Notes: generated by a model from the sequence alone, not told the origin. Counted from the first letter of the stretch, positions 9,833 to 18,220 are shown. The stretch: DNA of 64,000 nucleotides from Trujillonella endophytica (GCF_900110555.1 NZ_FOEE01000010.1:1-64000), one strand, 5' to 3'. Program-made: numbers and translations.

Positions 9833-10450
9833 GTGAGCGAGATCCCCGAGGAAGCCGAGGACGAGGTCCGCCCCGTCTACGGGCAGATCGACCACGCGCG
9901 TGCCGAGGCCGCCGTCCGCGAGCTGCTGATCGCGGTGGGGGAGGACCCCGACCGGCCGGGGCTGCAGAACACTCCGGGCCGGGTGGCCCGCGCCTACGCC
10001 GAGACCTTCGCCGGCCTGTGGCAGGACCCCTACGAGGTCCTCGCGACGGTCTTCGACGAGGACCACGACGAGATGGTCCTCGTGAAGGACATCCCGATGT
10101 ACTCGACCTGCGAGCACCACCTGGTGCCCTTCCACGGGGTCGCGCACGTCGGCTACATCCCCGGGGAGGACGGGCGGGTCACCGGCCTGTCCAAGCTCGC
10201 CCGGCTCGTCGACATGTACGCGCGCCGCCCGCAGGTTCAGGAGCGCATGACGCGGCAGATCGCCGACGCGCTGCACGAGGTGCTCAAGCCCCGCGGCGTG
10301 ATCGTGATCGTCGAGGCCGAGCACCTGTGCATGGGCATGCGCGGCATCCGCAAGCCCGGATCGTCCACGGTGACCTCCGCGGTGCGCGGCATGTTCCGCG
10401 ACAGCGCGGCGACCCGCAGCGAGGCGATGAGCCTGGTCCTGGGCAGATGA
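9833..10450 (+). CDS. folE: GTP cyclohydrolase I
   Basis: 205 residues. It converts GTP to 7,8-dihydroneopterin triphosphate, the first step of folate synthesis. [22 protein letters not shown] and the later [10 protein letters not shown] carry the zinc-binding Cys-His-Cys set, and [22 protein letters not shown] is also conserved. The GTG at 9833 was chosen because GAGGAG precedes it by six bases; the frame extends upstream into ftsH. It heads the folE-folP-folB-folK block. A short repeat element separates it from folP. Confidence 0.96.
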   Translation: MSEIPEEAEDEVRPVYGQIDHARAEAAVRELLIAVGEDPDRPGLQNTPGRVARAYAETFAGLWQDPYEVLATVFDEDHDEMVLVKDIPMYSTCEHHLVPFHGVAHVGYIPGEDGRVTGLSKLARLVDMYARRPQVQERMTRQIADALHEVLKPRGVIVIVEAEHLCMGMRGIRKPGSSTVTSAVRGMFRDSAATRSEAMSLVLGR

Positions 10451-10461
10451 GGCGACGGCGA

Positions 10462-10501
10462 GTGAGCATCGCAGCGAGCTCTGCGAGCGAGGAGCGGAGC
10501 G
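10462..10501 (+). repeat. Short dispersed repeat, copy 1 (between folE and folP)
   Basis: GTGAGCATCGCAGCGAG (10462-10478) and CGAGCGAGGAGCGGAGCG (10484-10501) occur in the same order and orientation at 23176-23213. The spacer here (CTCTG) completes a hairpin, TCGCAG-CGAGCT-CTGCGA. Outside these blocks the folE-folP gap is unremarkable. Confidence 0.75.
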
Positions 10502-10526
10502 AGCGCGGAGCCGAACCGTTGGCACA

Positions 10527-11390
10527 GTGACCCGGCCCCTCCAGCTCCCGCAGCCGGGGCGCTGCGTGGTGATGGGCGTCCTGAACGTCACCCCCGACTC
10601 GTTCTCCGACGGGGGCTGCTTCGCCGACGCGGCGACGGCGGTGGCGCACGGGCTGGCTATGCACGCGGCTGGTGCCGACTACGTCGACGTCGGCGGCGAG
10701 TCGACCCGGCCCGGCGCCGACCGCGTGGACGCCGACGAGGAGTGCCGGCGGGTGGTGCCGGTGGTCCGCGAGCTCGCTGCCGCCGGCGTGCGGGTCAGCG
10801 TGGACACGACCCGCGCCGAGGTGGCCGAGGCCGCGATCGGTGCGGGTGCCGTCCTGGTGAACGACGTCAGCGGCGGCCGGGCCGACAAGAACATGGCCGA
10901 GCTCGTGGCCGAGACCGGCGTGCCGTGGGTGCTCATGCACTGGCGCGGCCACAGCCGGGAGATGTACGCGGCCGCCCGCTACGGCGACGTCGTCACCGAG
11001 GTGTGCGCCGAGCTGACCGCCCGGGTGGAGGACGTCGTCGCCGCGGGGGTGGACCCCGCGCAGCTGGTGCTCGACCCGGGCCTGGGCTTCGCGAAGCGGG
11101 CGGAGCACAACTGGCGGGTGCTGGCGGGCCTGGACCGCGTCGTCGGCCTGGGCCTGCCGGTGCTCGTCGGGGCCTCCCGCAAGACCTTCCTCGGCCGCGA
11201 GCTCGCCGGGCCCGACGGCGCGGTCCGCCCCGCCGAGCAGCGTGACGCCGCCACCCTGGCCACGACCGTGCTCGCGGCGGAGGCGGGGGCGTGGGGCGTG
11301 CGGGTGCACGACGCCGCGGCCTCGGTCGACGCCGTCCGTACCGTGGCCGCCGTCCAGCGCGCCCGACAGGAGATCCGAACCCGTGCCTGA
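10527..11390 (+). CDS. folP: Dihydropteroate synthase
   Basis: 287 residues. It condenses 6-hydroxymethyl-dihydropterin pyrophosphate with p-aminobenzoate and is the sulfonamide target. VMGVLNVTPDSFSDGG near the N-terminus, DVGGESTRPGA, VNDVSGG and the late VGASRKTFLG are the canonical pterin and substrate loops. The GTG start is the first in frame after the upstream repeat. A Shine-Dalgarno is not obvious. Its last eight bases overlap folB. Confidence 0.96.
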   Translation: MTRPLQLPQPGRCVVMGVLNVTPDSFSDGGCFADAATAVAHGLAMHAAGADYVDVGGESTRPGADRVDADEECRRVVPVVRELAAAGVRVSVDTTRAEVAEAAIGAGAVLVNDVSGGRADKNMAELVAETGVPWVLMHWRGHSREMYAAARYGDVVTEVCAELTARVEDVVAAGVDPAQLVLDPGLGFAKRAEHNWRVLAGLDRVVGLGLPVLVGASRKTFLGRELAGPDGAVRPAEQRDAATLATTVLAAEAGAWGVRVHDAAASVDAVRTVAAVQRARQEIRTRA

Positions 11391-11769
11391 GCAGCTCCCC
11401 GCCCACACCCCGGACCGCATCACCGTCCGGGGCATCACCGCGCACGCCCACCACGGCGTGTACGACTGGGAGCGCGAGCGGGGGCAGACCTTCGTCGTCG
11501 ATGCCGTCCTCGAGCTGGACACCCGGCCCGCCGCCGCCGGCGACGACCTCGAGCGCACGGTGAACTACGCGGAGCTGGCCCAGCGGCTGCACGGCATCCT
11601 CACCGGCGAGCCGGTGGACCTCCTCGAGACCCTCGCCCAGCGGATGGCCGACGCCTGCCTGGCCAACCCGCTGGTCGACGCCGCCGAGATCACGCTGCAC
11701 AAGCCGGACGCGGAGCTCGGCGTCCCCTTCGACGACGTCACGGTCGCCATCCGGCGTCAGCGCCCATGA
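11383..11769 (+). CDS. folB: Dihydroneopterin aldolase
   Basis: 128 residues. It splits dihydroneopterin into hydroxymethyl-dihydropterin and glycolaldehyde. ITVRGITAHAHHGVYDWERERGQTFVVD is the family's N-terminal signature and VNYAELAQ follows. The GTG at 11383 lies within the end of folP, with AGGAG nine bases upstream. The frame is open earlier only as a shadow of folP. It is followed 81 bases later by folK. Confidence 0.93.
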   Translation: MPEQLPAHTPDRITVRGITAHAHHGVYDWERERGQTFVVDAVLELDTRPAAAGDDLERTVNYAELAQRLHGILTGEPVDLLETLAQRMADACLANPLVDAAEITLHKPDAELGVPFDDVTVAIRRQRP

Positions 11770-11850
11770 CGAAGAACCCACCTCTCCCCCCGACTCGCGC
11801 GCTCGCCGCGGGATCCGGAGGCGGGCCGAGGAGCGGACCGGAGAAGGCGC

Positions 11851-12351
11851 ATGTCTAGGGCGGTGCTGTCGCTGGGCGCCAACCTCGGGGACCGCGCCGC
11901 GACCCTGGCCGAGGCGCTCGAGGCCCTCGCCGCCGACGGACTCGTCGCCCGCTCCGCGCTGTTCGAGACGCCGCCCTGGGGTCCGGTCGAGCAGCCGGCG
12001 TACCTGAACGCGGTCGCGCTGGTCGACGGTCCCCACGACGCCGCCGGCTGGCTGGCCCGCGCGCACGAGCTCGAGCAGGCGGCCGGCCGCACCCGCGAGG
12101 TCCGCTGGGGGGCGCGCACGCTGGACGTCGACGTCGTCACGGTCGAGGCCGACGGCGCGGCCGTGCTGTCCGACGACCCGGTGCTGACGCTCCCGCACCC
12201 GCGGGCGCACGAGCGGGCCTTCGTGCTGGTGCCGTGGGCGTCGGTGGACCCCGCCGCCGTCCTGCCCGGGCACGGGCCCGTCGCCGACCTCCTCGCCGCC
12301 CTGCCGCGGGAGGAGGTCGACGCGGTGATCCGCTGGGAGCCCCGGCCGTGA
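11851..12351 (+). CDS. folK: 2-amino-4-hydroxy-6-hydroxymethyldihydropteridine diphosphokinase
   Basis: 166 residues. It transfers pyrophosphate from ATP to hydroxymethyl-dihydropterin, feeding FolP. LSLGANLGDR at the N-terminus, the E-T-P-P-W-G segment and REVRWGARTLDVDVV are the HPPK signature, and LPHPRAHERAFVL closes the domain. The ATG has GGAG at good spacing. The stop overlaps the GTG of the next gene (GTGA). Confidence 0.95.
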   Translation: MSRAVLSLGANLGDRAATLAEALEALAADGLVARSALFETPPWGPVEQPAYLNAVALVDGPHDAAGWLARAHELEQAAGRTREVRWGARTLDVDVVTVEADGAAVLSDDPVLTLPHPRAHERAFVLVPWASVDPAAVLPGHGPVADLLAALPREEVDAVIRWEPRP

Positions 12352-12890
12352 CGCCGGTCCGCCGCCGCGACCTGGCCGTCGTCGCCGTCGGGCTGGCTCT
12401 GGCGACCTGGCTGGTGGTCCGCTCGGTCTACGGGGACCTGCCGCCCCTGCGCTGGTGGCTGCCGGTGCCGCTGGCGCTGCTCGCCGTCACCGAGGGGCTG
12501 GCCGCCCGCACGCTGGGCGCGCGGCTCGACGCCGTGCGCGAGGCGCGCCGCACCGCCCGCGGCGGCGCCCCGGAGGCGGCCACGGCCCACCGCCCCGGGC
12601 TGGTGCGCCCGGTCGAGCCGCTGCTCGTGGCCCGCGTCGCGGTGCTGGCGCAGGCGAGCGCGTACATGGGCGCCGTGTTCGTCGGCGTGTGGACCGGGGT
12701 GCTGCTGTACGTCGTCCCGTCGCTGGACCGCCTGGACGCCGCCGGGGACGACACGGTCACCGGCGTCGTCGGCGTCCTCTCCTCGGCCGCCCTCGTCGTC
12801 GCCGCGCTGTGGCTGGAGCACGTCTGCCGCGTCCCGCCGTCCCGCGACGACGAGGGCGGCGCGGCGGCCGCCCGGGGTGCCGGGCGCTAG
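12348..12890 (+). CDS. DUF3180 membrane protein
   Basis: 180 residues with four predicted membrane helices, in two pairs split by a basic cytoplasmic loop. The sequence type and its place directly after folK, with a GTGA overlap, match the DUF3180 family that follows folK in many actinobacteria. The function is unknown. Its stop TAG lies within a CTAG shared with the stop of the convergent ABC ATPase gene, so the two reading frames overlap by four bases. Confidence 0.85.
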   Translation: MTPVRRRDLAVVAVGLALATWLVVRSVYGDLPPLRWWLPVPLALLAVTEGLAARTLGARLDAVREARRTARGGAPEAATAHRPGLVRPVEPLLVARVAVLAQASAYMGAVFVGVWTGVLLYVVPSLDRLDAAGDDTVTGVVGVLSSAALVVAALWLEHVCRVPPSRDDEGGAAAARGAGR

Positions 12891-14059
12891 CCCGACGAGG
12901 CGACGGAGCGGCGCAGGGTCGCGTGCACCGTGCCGGCCGTGAGGACGCCGAGGTAGCTCCCGCCGTCGACGACCGGCACCGCATCGACGTCCTGGCGCAG
13001 CAGCACCGACAGGCCCGCCTTGAGCGTCGCCGAGACGGGCACGGGCTCCTCGATCGGCCGCATCGCCGCGGCCACCGTGCCGCTCCCGCCGGCGCGGCCG
13101 GCCGGCAGCCAGCCGCACGGGCGGCCGGCGCCGTCGAGCACCACGGCCCCGGCCGCGCCGGCGAGGGCCGCGGCGGCCTCGCCCAGCGTCGTCCCGGCGT
13201 GCACGACGGGCGGGTGGTCCAGGTCGGCCGGGTCGATGAGGGTGACGGCCAGGCGCTTGAGGCCACGGTCGGCGCCGACGAAGTCGGCCACGAACGGGCT
13301 CGCCGGCCGGCCGAGCAGGTCGGCCGGCGGGGCGAACTGCTCCACGTGGCCGCCGGCGCTCATGATCGCGATGCGGTCCCCGAGCCGGACCGCCTCCTCG
13401 ATGTCGTGGGTGACGAAGACGATGGTCTTGCGCACGGAGGACTGGAGCCGGAGGAACTCGTCCTGCAGCCGCTCGCGGACCACCGGGTCGACGGCGGAGA
13501 ACGGCTCGTCCATCAGCAGCACGCCCGGGTCGGCCGCCAGCGCCCGCGCCACCCCGGCACGCTGCCGCTGCCCGCCGGAGAGCTGGGCCGGGTACCGGTT
13601 GCCGTGGACGGCGGGGTCCAGGCCGACGGTGGTCAGCAGCTCGTCGACGCGGGCCCGGGTCGTGCGCCGGTCCCAGCCGAGCAGCCGGGGCACCGTGGCC
13701 ACGTTGGCCCGCACGGTCCGGTGGGGGAAGAGGCCGACGTTCTGGATGACGTAGCCGATGCGGCGGCGCAGCCGGTCGGCGTCGACCCGGGTGACGTCCT
13801 CGCCGTCGAGCAGGACGCGGCCGGTGGTCGGCTCGATGATCCGGTTGATCATCTTCATCGTGGTGGTCTTGCCGCATCCGGACGGGCCGACGAGGACGGT
13901 GAGCTCGCCGGCCGCGAAGGTGAGGTCCAGCTCCGCCACCCCGACGGTGCCGTCGGCGTAGACCTTGCTGATCCCCTCGAGGCGGATCTCGGGGGCGTCC
14001 GACGCCGACGGCGTCGGAACCAGGGCAGCGGGGCGTACGGGTGCGGCAGTAGCGTCCAC
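12887..14059 (-). CDS. Glycine betaine/choline-type ABC transporter ATP-binding protein with CBS domain
   Basis: 390 residues. Walker A GPSGCGKTTT, signature LSGGQRQR, Walker B VLLMDEPFSAVD and a C-terminal CBS-type region (about 280-385, ending VDAVPVVDGGSYLGVLT) give the OpuCA/ProV architecture. In that family the CBS domain senses ionic strength or nucleotides. The GTG at 14059 has AGGAGG eight bases upstream and was preferred to the longer frame reaching 14131. The matching permeases and binding protein lie on the opposite strand next to it. Function: energises uptake of betaine-like osmoprotectants. Confidence 0.92.
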   Translation of the reverse strand: MDATAAPVRPAALVPTPSASDAPEIRLEGISKVYADGTVGVAELDLTFAAGELTVLVGPSGCGKTTTMKMINRIIEPTTGRVLLDGEDVTRVDADRLRRRIGYVIQNVGLFPHRTVRANVATVPRLLGWDRRTTRARVDELLTTVGLDPAVHGNRYPAQLSGGQRQRAGVARALAADPGVLLMDEPFSAVDPVVRERLQDEFLRLQSSVRKTIVFVTHDIEEAVRLGDRIAIMSAGGHVEQFAPPADLLGRPASPFVADFVGADRGLKRLAVTLIDPADLDHPPVVHAGTTLGEAAAALAGAAGAVVLDGAGRPCGWLPAGRAGGSGTVAAAMRPIEEPVPVSATLKAGLSVLLRQDVDAVPVVDGGSYLGVLTAGTVHATLRRSVASSG

Positions 14060-14088
14060 GGGGTGGCCCTCCTGTCGGTGCGCCCCTG

Positions 14089-14784
14089 ATGGGCGCGGCG
14101 AGCGACGTGGTGCTCGCGGTCGACGAGGCACCGAACCCCTGGTTCGACCCGTCGTACGTCTCGGACAACTGGGACACCATTGTGGGCCACCTGCGCGAGC
14201 ACGTCTGGCTGACCGTCGCGGCGGTGGCCATCGGCGCCGCCATCGCGCTCCCGCTGGCCCTGCTCGCCCGCCGCGGCCGGTGGCTCGCCGGGCCGGTTCT
14301 CGCCCTGTCGACGGTCGTCTACACGATCCCGTCGCTGGCGATGTTCGCCTTCGTCTTCCCGCTCACGGGGCTGTCGGCCACGACCGTCCTGGTCGGCCTG
14401 ACCGCGTACTCGCTGGTGATCCTCGTCCGCAACTTCCTCGCCGGCCTCCAGGGTGTGCCCGCCGACGTGCGCGAGGCCGCGCGAGGGATGGGCATGGGCC
14501 CGCTGCAGCTGTTCCTCCGCGTGGACCTCCCCCTGGCCCTGCCGGCGTTCATGGCCGGGCTGCGCATCGCCACCGTGTCCACCGTGGCGCTCACGACGGT
14601 GGGCGTGCTGGTGGGGCACGGCGGGCTCGGTCAGCTCATCACCGGCGGGCTGAACGCCAACGAGTACCGGGCGGAGATCGTCACCGGCGCGGTCGGCTGC
14701 GTGCTCCTGGCGCTGGTCGCCGACCTGCTGCTCGCCGGCATCGAGCGGCTGCTGACCCCGTGGGCGCGGGCGGCGCGGTCGTGA
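14089..14784 (+). CDS. Glycine betaine/choline-type ABC transporter permease 1
   Basis: 231 residues, about five or six membrane helices. The EAA loop VREAARGMGMGPLQLFLRVDLPLALP contacts the ATPase. The length and sequence fit OpuCB/OpuCD-type permeases. Only 29 bases separate this ATG from the GTG of the divergent ATPase gene, so the ATG may be too early. In-frame GTGs at 14107 and 14110 are alternatives, and none of the three has a convincing ribosome binding site. The second permease follows after ten bases. Confidence 0.88.
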   Translation: MGAASDVVLAVDEAPNPWFDPSYVSDNWDTIVGHLREHVWLTVAAVAIGAAIALPLALLARRGRWLAGPVLALSTVVYTIPSLAMFAFVFPLTGLSATTVLVGLTAYSLVILVRNFLAGLQGVPADVREAARGMGMGPLQLFLRVDLPLALPAFMAGLRIATVSTVALTTVGVLVGHGGLGQLITGGLNANEYRAEIVTGAVGCVLLALVADLLLAGIERLLTPWARAARS

Positions 14785-14794
14785 GGGGGCCGGC

Positions 14795-15532
14795 GTGAAC
14801 GACTTCGAGCGGGCGATCACCTACCTCAACGACCCGTTCAACTGGACCCGGCGCAACGGCATCCTCGACCTGCTCGCCGAGCACGTCGCGGTCTCGGCGG
14901 TCGCGGTCGCGGCCGCGATGGTGATCGCGCTCCCGATCGGCGCGGCGCTCGGATCGGCGCGGCGCGGCTCGGGCGTGGTCGTGGTCGTGTCCAACGTCAG
15001 CCGCGCGATCCCGACCCTGGCGCTGCTCACCCTCTTCGCGGTCTCGCCGATCGGCTTCGGCAACCGGGCCACGGCCATCGCGCTGGCCGTGTTCGCGATC
15101 CCGCCGATCCTCACCAACACCTTCGTCGGGTTCCGCGGCGTGGACGCCGAGGTCCGTGAGGCCGCCCGGGCGATGGGGATGTCCCGCGGCCAGGTGCTGC
15201 GCCGCGTCGACGTCCCGTTGGCCGCGCCGCTGGTGCTCACCGGCATCCGGACGGCGACGGTGCAGGTCGTGGCCACCGCGACGCTCGCCGCCCTGGTCGG
15301 TGGCGGCGGGCTCGGGCGGCTGATCAACCTGGGCTTCGGGCAGCGCGACTACGGCGTCATGATCGCCGGCGCGATCCTGGTGGCGGCCCTGGCCCTGCTG
15401 ACCGAACTGGCGCTCGTCGTCCTCTCCTGGGCGGTGACGCCCGGCCAGCGGCGGCTGCCGTTCCGCCGCGTACCGCGCACCGACGCCGCCGTAGGCAGGC
15501 CCGAGCCCACGGCGTCCGGCATCCCGCTGTGA
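14795..15532 (+). CDS. Glycine betaine/choline-type ABC transporter permease 2
   Basis: 245 residues with six predicted helices and the EAA loop EVREAARAMGMSRGQVLRRVDVPLAAP. It is a paralogue of the preceding permease, and the two would form the heterodimeric channel. The GTG start follows a GAGGGGGCC ribosome binding site that overlaps the end of permease 1. A 149-base gap with an inverted repeat at 15614-15631 leads to the binding-protein gene. Confidence 0.9.
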   Translation: MNDFERAITYLNDPFNWTRRNGILDLLAEHVAVSAVAVAAAMVIALPIGAALGSARRGSGVVVVVSNVSRAIPTLALLTLFAVSPIGFGNRATAIALAVFAIPPILTNTFVGFRGVDAEVREAARAMGMSRGQVLRRVDVPLAAPLVLTGIRTATVQVVATATLAALVGGGGLGRLINLGFGQRDYGVMIAGAILVAALALLTELALVVLSWAVTPGQRRLPFRRVPRTDAAVGRPEPTASGIPL

Positions 15533-15613
15533 TCGCGCCGCTCGCATAACAAGGCGGCAACACATCGGCCGGACAGTTGGAGCTGCCGCCGCTGCGGGGG
15601 TTGCATGACCGGC

Positions 15614-15631
15614 GCGGGAGTTCTCCCGCCA
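15614..15631 (+). promoter_or_regulatory. Inverted repeat upstream of the osmoprotectant-binding protein gene
   Basis: GCGGGAG-TT-CTCCCGC within the 149-base gap between permease 2 and the binding-protein gene. It could be an operator or an attenuating hairpin that tunes expression of the last gene. No known regulator site is recognised. Confidence 0.35.
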
Positions 15632-15681
15632 GACACGCGTCGGGCCCCTGTGGGCCGACGGGACACAGAAGGCGGGCAGTT

Positions 15682-16695
15682 GTGACGAGGCGTACGCGGT
15701 TCCTCACCCCCCTGGCGATCGCGGCGGTGCTGGCCACCGCGGCGTGCGGCGACTCCGGCTCGTCCGGCACCGGCGGCGGTGAGACCAGCGGTGGCTCGGC
15801 CAGCGGGGACGCCTGCGCGCCGATCCCCGGCGAGCAGCTCGTCGTCCTCGAGGACGACCAGGAGCTGCAGCTGGCCGACAACATCGTCCCCGCGGTCAAC
15901 GGCGCGACCGCGTCCGCGCAGCCGGCCCTGGTGCCCGCGCTCGACGCGGTGTCGGCGGCGCTGACGACCGAGGAGCTGATCGGGCTCAACGCCGCGGTCG
16001 ACCTGGAGCGCCGCACCGTCGACGAGGTCGCGGCGGAGTGGGTCGAGGAGAACGGCGTCACCGAGGGCCTGGAGCAGGGCAGCGGCGCCATCGTGGTCGG
16101 GGCCACCGACTGGAGCGAGTCCGAGGTCCTCGCCACGATCTATGCGCTGACCCTGGACGCCGCCGGCTTCGACACCGAGGTCCGCACGGTGGGCAGCCGC
16201 GAGCTGTACCTGCCGGCGCTGCGCTCCGGCGCGGAGATCCAGGTCTTCCCCGAGTACCTGGCCACCGTCACCGAGGCGCTCAACGCCGAGTTCAACGGCC
16301 CCGACGCCGACCCGGTGGCCACCAACGACGCGCAGGAGACGGCCGGCGCCGCGCGGCCGCTCGCCGACCAGGCCGGCCTGGTCTTCGGCCAGCCGGCCGA
16401 GGCCGTGGACCAGAACGCCTTCGCCGTGACGCAGGAGTTCGCCGACGAGCTCGGCATCAGCACGCTCTCCGAGCTGGCCGACGCCTGCGGCGACGGCTCG
16501 CTGGTCCTCGGTGGCCCGGAGGAGTGCCCCACCCGGCCGTTCTGCCAGCTCGGGCTCGAGGAGACCTACGGGCTGCGGTTCGCCGAGTTCGTCCCGCTGG
16601 ACGCCGGTGGCCCGCTGAGCAAGAACGCCATCCTCGGCGGCGAGGTCTCCGTCGGGCTCGTGCTCAGCTCGGACGGCGCTCTGGCCGAGGGCTGA
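15682..16695 (+). CDS. Glycine betaine/choline-type substrate-binding lipoprotein
   Basis: 337 residues. The signal peptide ends in the lipobox LATAAC (Cys22), so it is a membrane-anchored binding protein. A Ser/Gly-rich linker follows, then an OpuAC-type fold: IVVGATDWSESEVLATIYALTLDAAGF, then EIQVFPEYLATVTE, the latter typical of ProX/OpuCC proteins that bind quaternary amines in an aromatic cage. An inserted-looking segment at residues 40-130 corresponds to the C-terminal lobe found first in circularly arranged family members. GTG start, no strong Shine-Dalgarno. Confidence 0.88.
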   Translation: MTRRTRFLTPLAIAAVLATAACGDSGSSGTGGGETSGGSASGDACAPIPGEQLVVLEDDQELQLADNIVPAVNGATASAQPALVPALDAVSAALTTEELIGLNAAVDLERRTVDEVAAEWVEENGVTEGLEQGSGAIVVGATDWSESEVLATIYALTLDAAGFDTEVRTVGSRELYLPALRSGAEIQVFPEYLATVTEALNAEFNGPDADPVATNDAQETAGAARPLADQAGLVFGQPAEAVDQNAFAVTQEFADELGISTLSELADACGDGSLVLGGPEECPTRPFCQLGLEETYGLRFAEFVPLDAGGPLSKNAILGGEVSVGLVLSSDGALAEG

Positions 16696-16761
16696 GCGGG
16701 GCGCCGGTGACTTCTGGATCTCGGCAGCCGTTCGGAGCGTGAGCGGGAGCCCTCGCACCGT

Positions 16762-16767
16762 TACCCT
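16762..16767 (+). promoter_or_regulatory. -10 box TACCCT of a leaderless gene
   Basis: TACCCT ends seven bases before the ATG at 16775. This supports that ATG over the in-frame GTG at 16739, which lies upstream of the box. Confidence 0.55.
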
Positions 16768-16774
16768 TGCGGTC

Positions 16775-18181
16775 ATGCGCGGAGAGCTGGGCGAGTCGAG
16801 CGGCGCCGCTCACCCCTCCGCCGGGTCCCCGCCCGCGCTCTGGCGCACCGCGGGTCTGGCGCTCGGCGCGGTGCTGGCCGTCGCCGCCACCGTCGTCGTC
16901 TTCCTGACCGACGACCCGCAGATCCTCCGGCTGGCCGTCGTCGGCGGCGCGTGGGCGTTCGTCCTCGCGCTGCTGGCGGCCGGGCGGCGGCGTGGGGGAG
17001 CCGACGATGGCGCCGGCCCGGGCCGGGCTCGTGAGCTGGAGCTCGCCCGCGAGGCGGCGGGTCGCCGGGAGCACGAGCAGGCGACGGACAACCGGCTGCG
17101 CCGCGAGGCCGACGACGCCATGCGCGCGGAGCTCACGGCACTGCGCCGGGAGGTCGCCGGACTGACCGCGCTGCGCTCGGACGTGGCGGCGCTGGGGGCG
17201 CTGCGCTCCGACGTGGCGGCGCTGGGGGCGCTGCGCTCCGACGTGGCGGCGCTGGGGGCGCTGCGCTCCGACGTGGCCGCGCTGGGCGCGCTCCGCCAGG
17301 AGATGGCGGCGCTCGGCGCCCTGCGCGAGGACGTGGCCCGGGTCGCCGACGCCCGGACCGAGCTCGGCCAGCTCGCCGACCTGCGCGCCGACGTGGGCCG
17401 GCTGCGCGCGGAGCTCACCGAGCAGCTGTCCAGCGAGATGTTCCTCGAGCGGGTGGTCATGCGGACCCAGTCCTCCCGCGGCCCGCTCGGGACGGGCCCC
17501 GTCGGCACGGTCGAGGGGCCCAGCACCCGCACGATCGAGTCGGTGAGCTGGTCCGACGAGACGCCCCGCGAGCTGTCGGGGGGCTGGCCCGCGGTCCGGC
17601 TCGACGCCCCCGCACCGCAGCCCGTGGCGCCCGAGGTGCACCGGCCGGAGCCCGTGGCCGAGGTGCACCGGCCGGAGCCCGGAGCCGAGGTGCGCCCGCC
17701 GGAGCCCGCTCCCGGGGCGCCCGTCACCCGCGGGTACGAGGCGCTGCAGGGCATCCGGGCCCAGCAGCAGGCCCACGTCCAGGAGCCGGTCTCCCCGATC
17801 CCGGACTCGTACCGGGCGCCCGTCCCGGCCGACTCGTCCCGTCGTCGCCGTCGCACCGACGACGCGCCCCCGGCCGAGCAGCTGACGGTCGAGCAGCCCC
17901 TGGCATCGGTGCAGGCGGTGTCGGAGCTCGACGCGTGGCCGCGGCCACCGGCGCCCCTGCCCCCCGAGCCCCTGCCCCCCGAGCCCCTGCCCCCCGAGCC
18001 CCTGCCGGTCGAACCGCTCACGGTGCAGACGCCGGCCATCCCCACGCCGGGGGAGGCCCGGCTCGCGCAGATCCTGGCCGAGAGCCGGGCGAACGCGGCG
18101 GCGTCCGGTCGCCGCCGGCACCGCTATCGGGACGACGACGAGGAGGACGACGTCCTGGCGCGGGTGCTCGGCCGGCACTGA
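16775..18181 (+). CDS. DUF6779-like membrane protein with decapeptide repeats
   Basis: 468 residues. Two membrane helices (about residues 25-65) are followed by a long charged helical region, then a Pro/Glu-rich disordered tail ending in a basic/acidic cluster. Between about residues 130 and 185 the ten-residue unit ALGALRSDVA is repeated four times almost exactly, with two or more diverged units after it. The position next to the fol and pan genes matches the Ala/Arg/Pro-rich membrane protein Rv3604c of M. tuberculosis. The function is unknown; the layout suggests a membrane-anchored cytoplasmic scaffold. The ATG is chosen over the GTG at 16739 because of the -10 box at 16762. Confidence 0.7.
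   Translation: MRGELGESSGAAHPSAGSPPALWRTAGLALGAVLAVAATVVVFLTDDPQILRLAVVGGAWAFVLALLAAGRRRGGADDGAGPGRARELELAREAAGRREHEQATDNRLRREADDAMRAELTALRREVAGLTALRSDVAALGALRSDVAALGALRSDVAALGALRSDVAALGALRQEMAALGALREDVARVADARTELGQLADLRADVGRLRAELTEQLSSEMFLERVVMRTQSSRGPLGTGPVGTVEGPSTRTIESVSWSDETPRELSGGWPAVRLDAPAPQPVAPEVHRPEPVAEVHRPEPGAEVRPPEPAPGAPVTRGYEALQGIRAQQQAHVQEPVSPIPDSYRAPVPADSSRRRRRTDDAPPAEQLTVEQPLASVQAVSELDAWPRPPAPLPPEPLPPEPLPPEPLPVEPLTVQTPAIPTPGEARLAQILAESRANAAASGRRRHRYRDDDEEDDVLARVLGRH
17168..17287 (+). repeat. Four tandem 30-base repeats inside the DUF6779-like gene
   Basis: Units start at 17168, 17198, 17228 and 17258 and encode ALRSDVAALG in phase. They are nearly identical at the DNA level, including third positions, so the array is recent. 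Two diverged units follow to about 17347. Confidence 0.9.
17957..18001 (+). repeat. Three tandem 15-base repeats (PPEPL)
   Basis: CTGCCCCCCGAGCCC is repeated three times without change in the Pro-rich tail region of the same gene, giving a PPEPL repeat. Confidence 0.9.
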
Positions 18182-18220
18182 TGCAGGCCCCGCTGCTCGG
18201 CTCCCGTCAGGAAGTTGCGC

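Noticed and set aside
10451..10526. Small open frames or a small RNA in the folE-folP gap
   Set aside because: No start with a ribosome binding site; the only structure is the dispersed repeat also found near nadB.
16739..16774. Earlier GTG start for the DUF6779-like gene
   Set aside because: The TACCCT box lies downstream of it and is ideally placed for the ATG at 16775.
17168..17347. Regular 30-base repeats considered as a CRISPR-like array
   Set aside because: The units are contiguous with no spacers, stay in frame and encode a decapeptide repeat within a gene.
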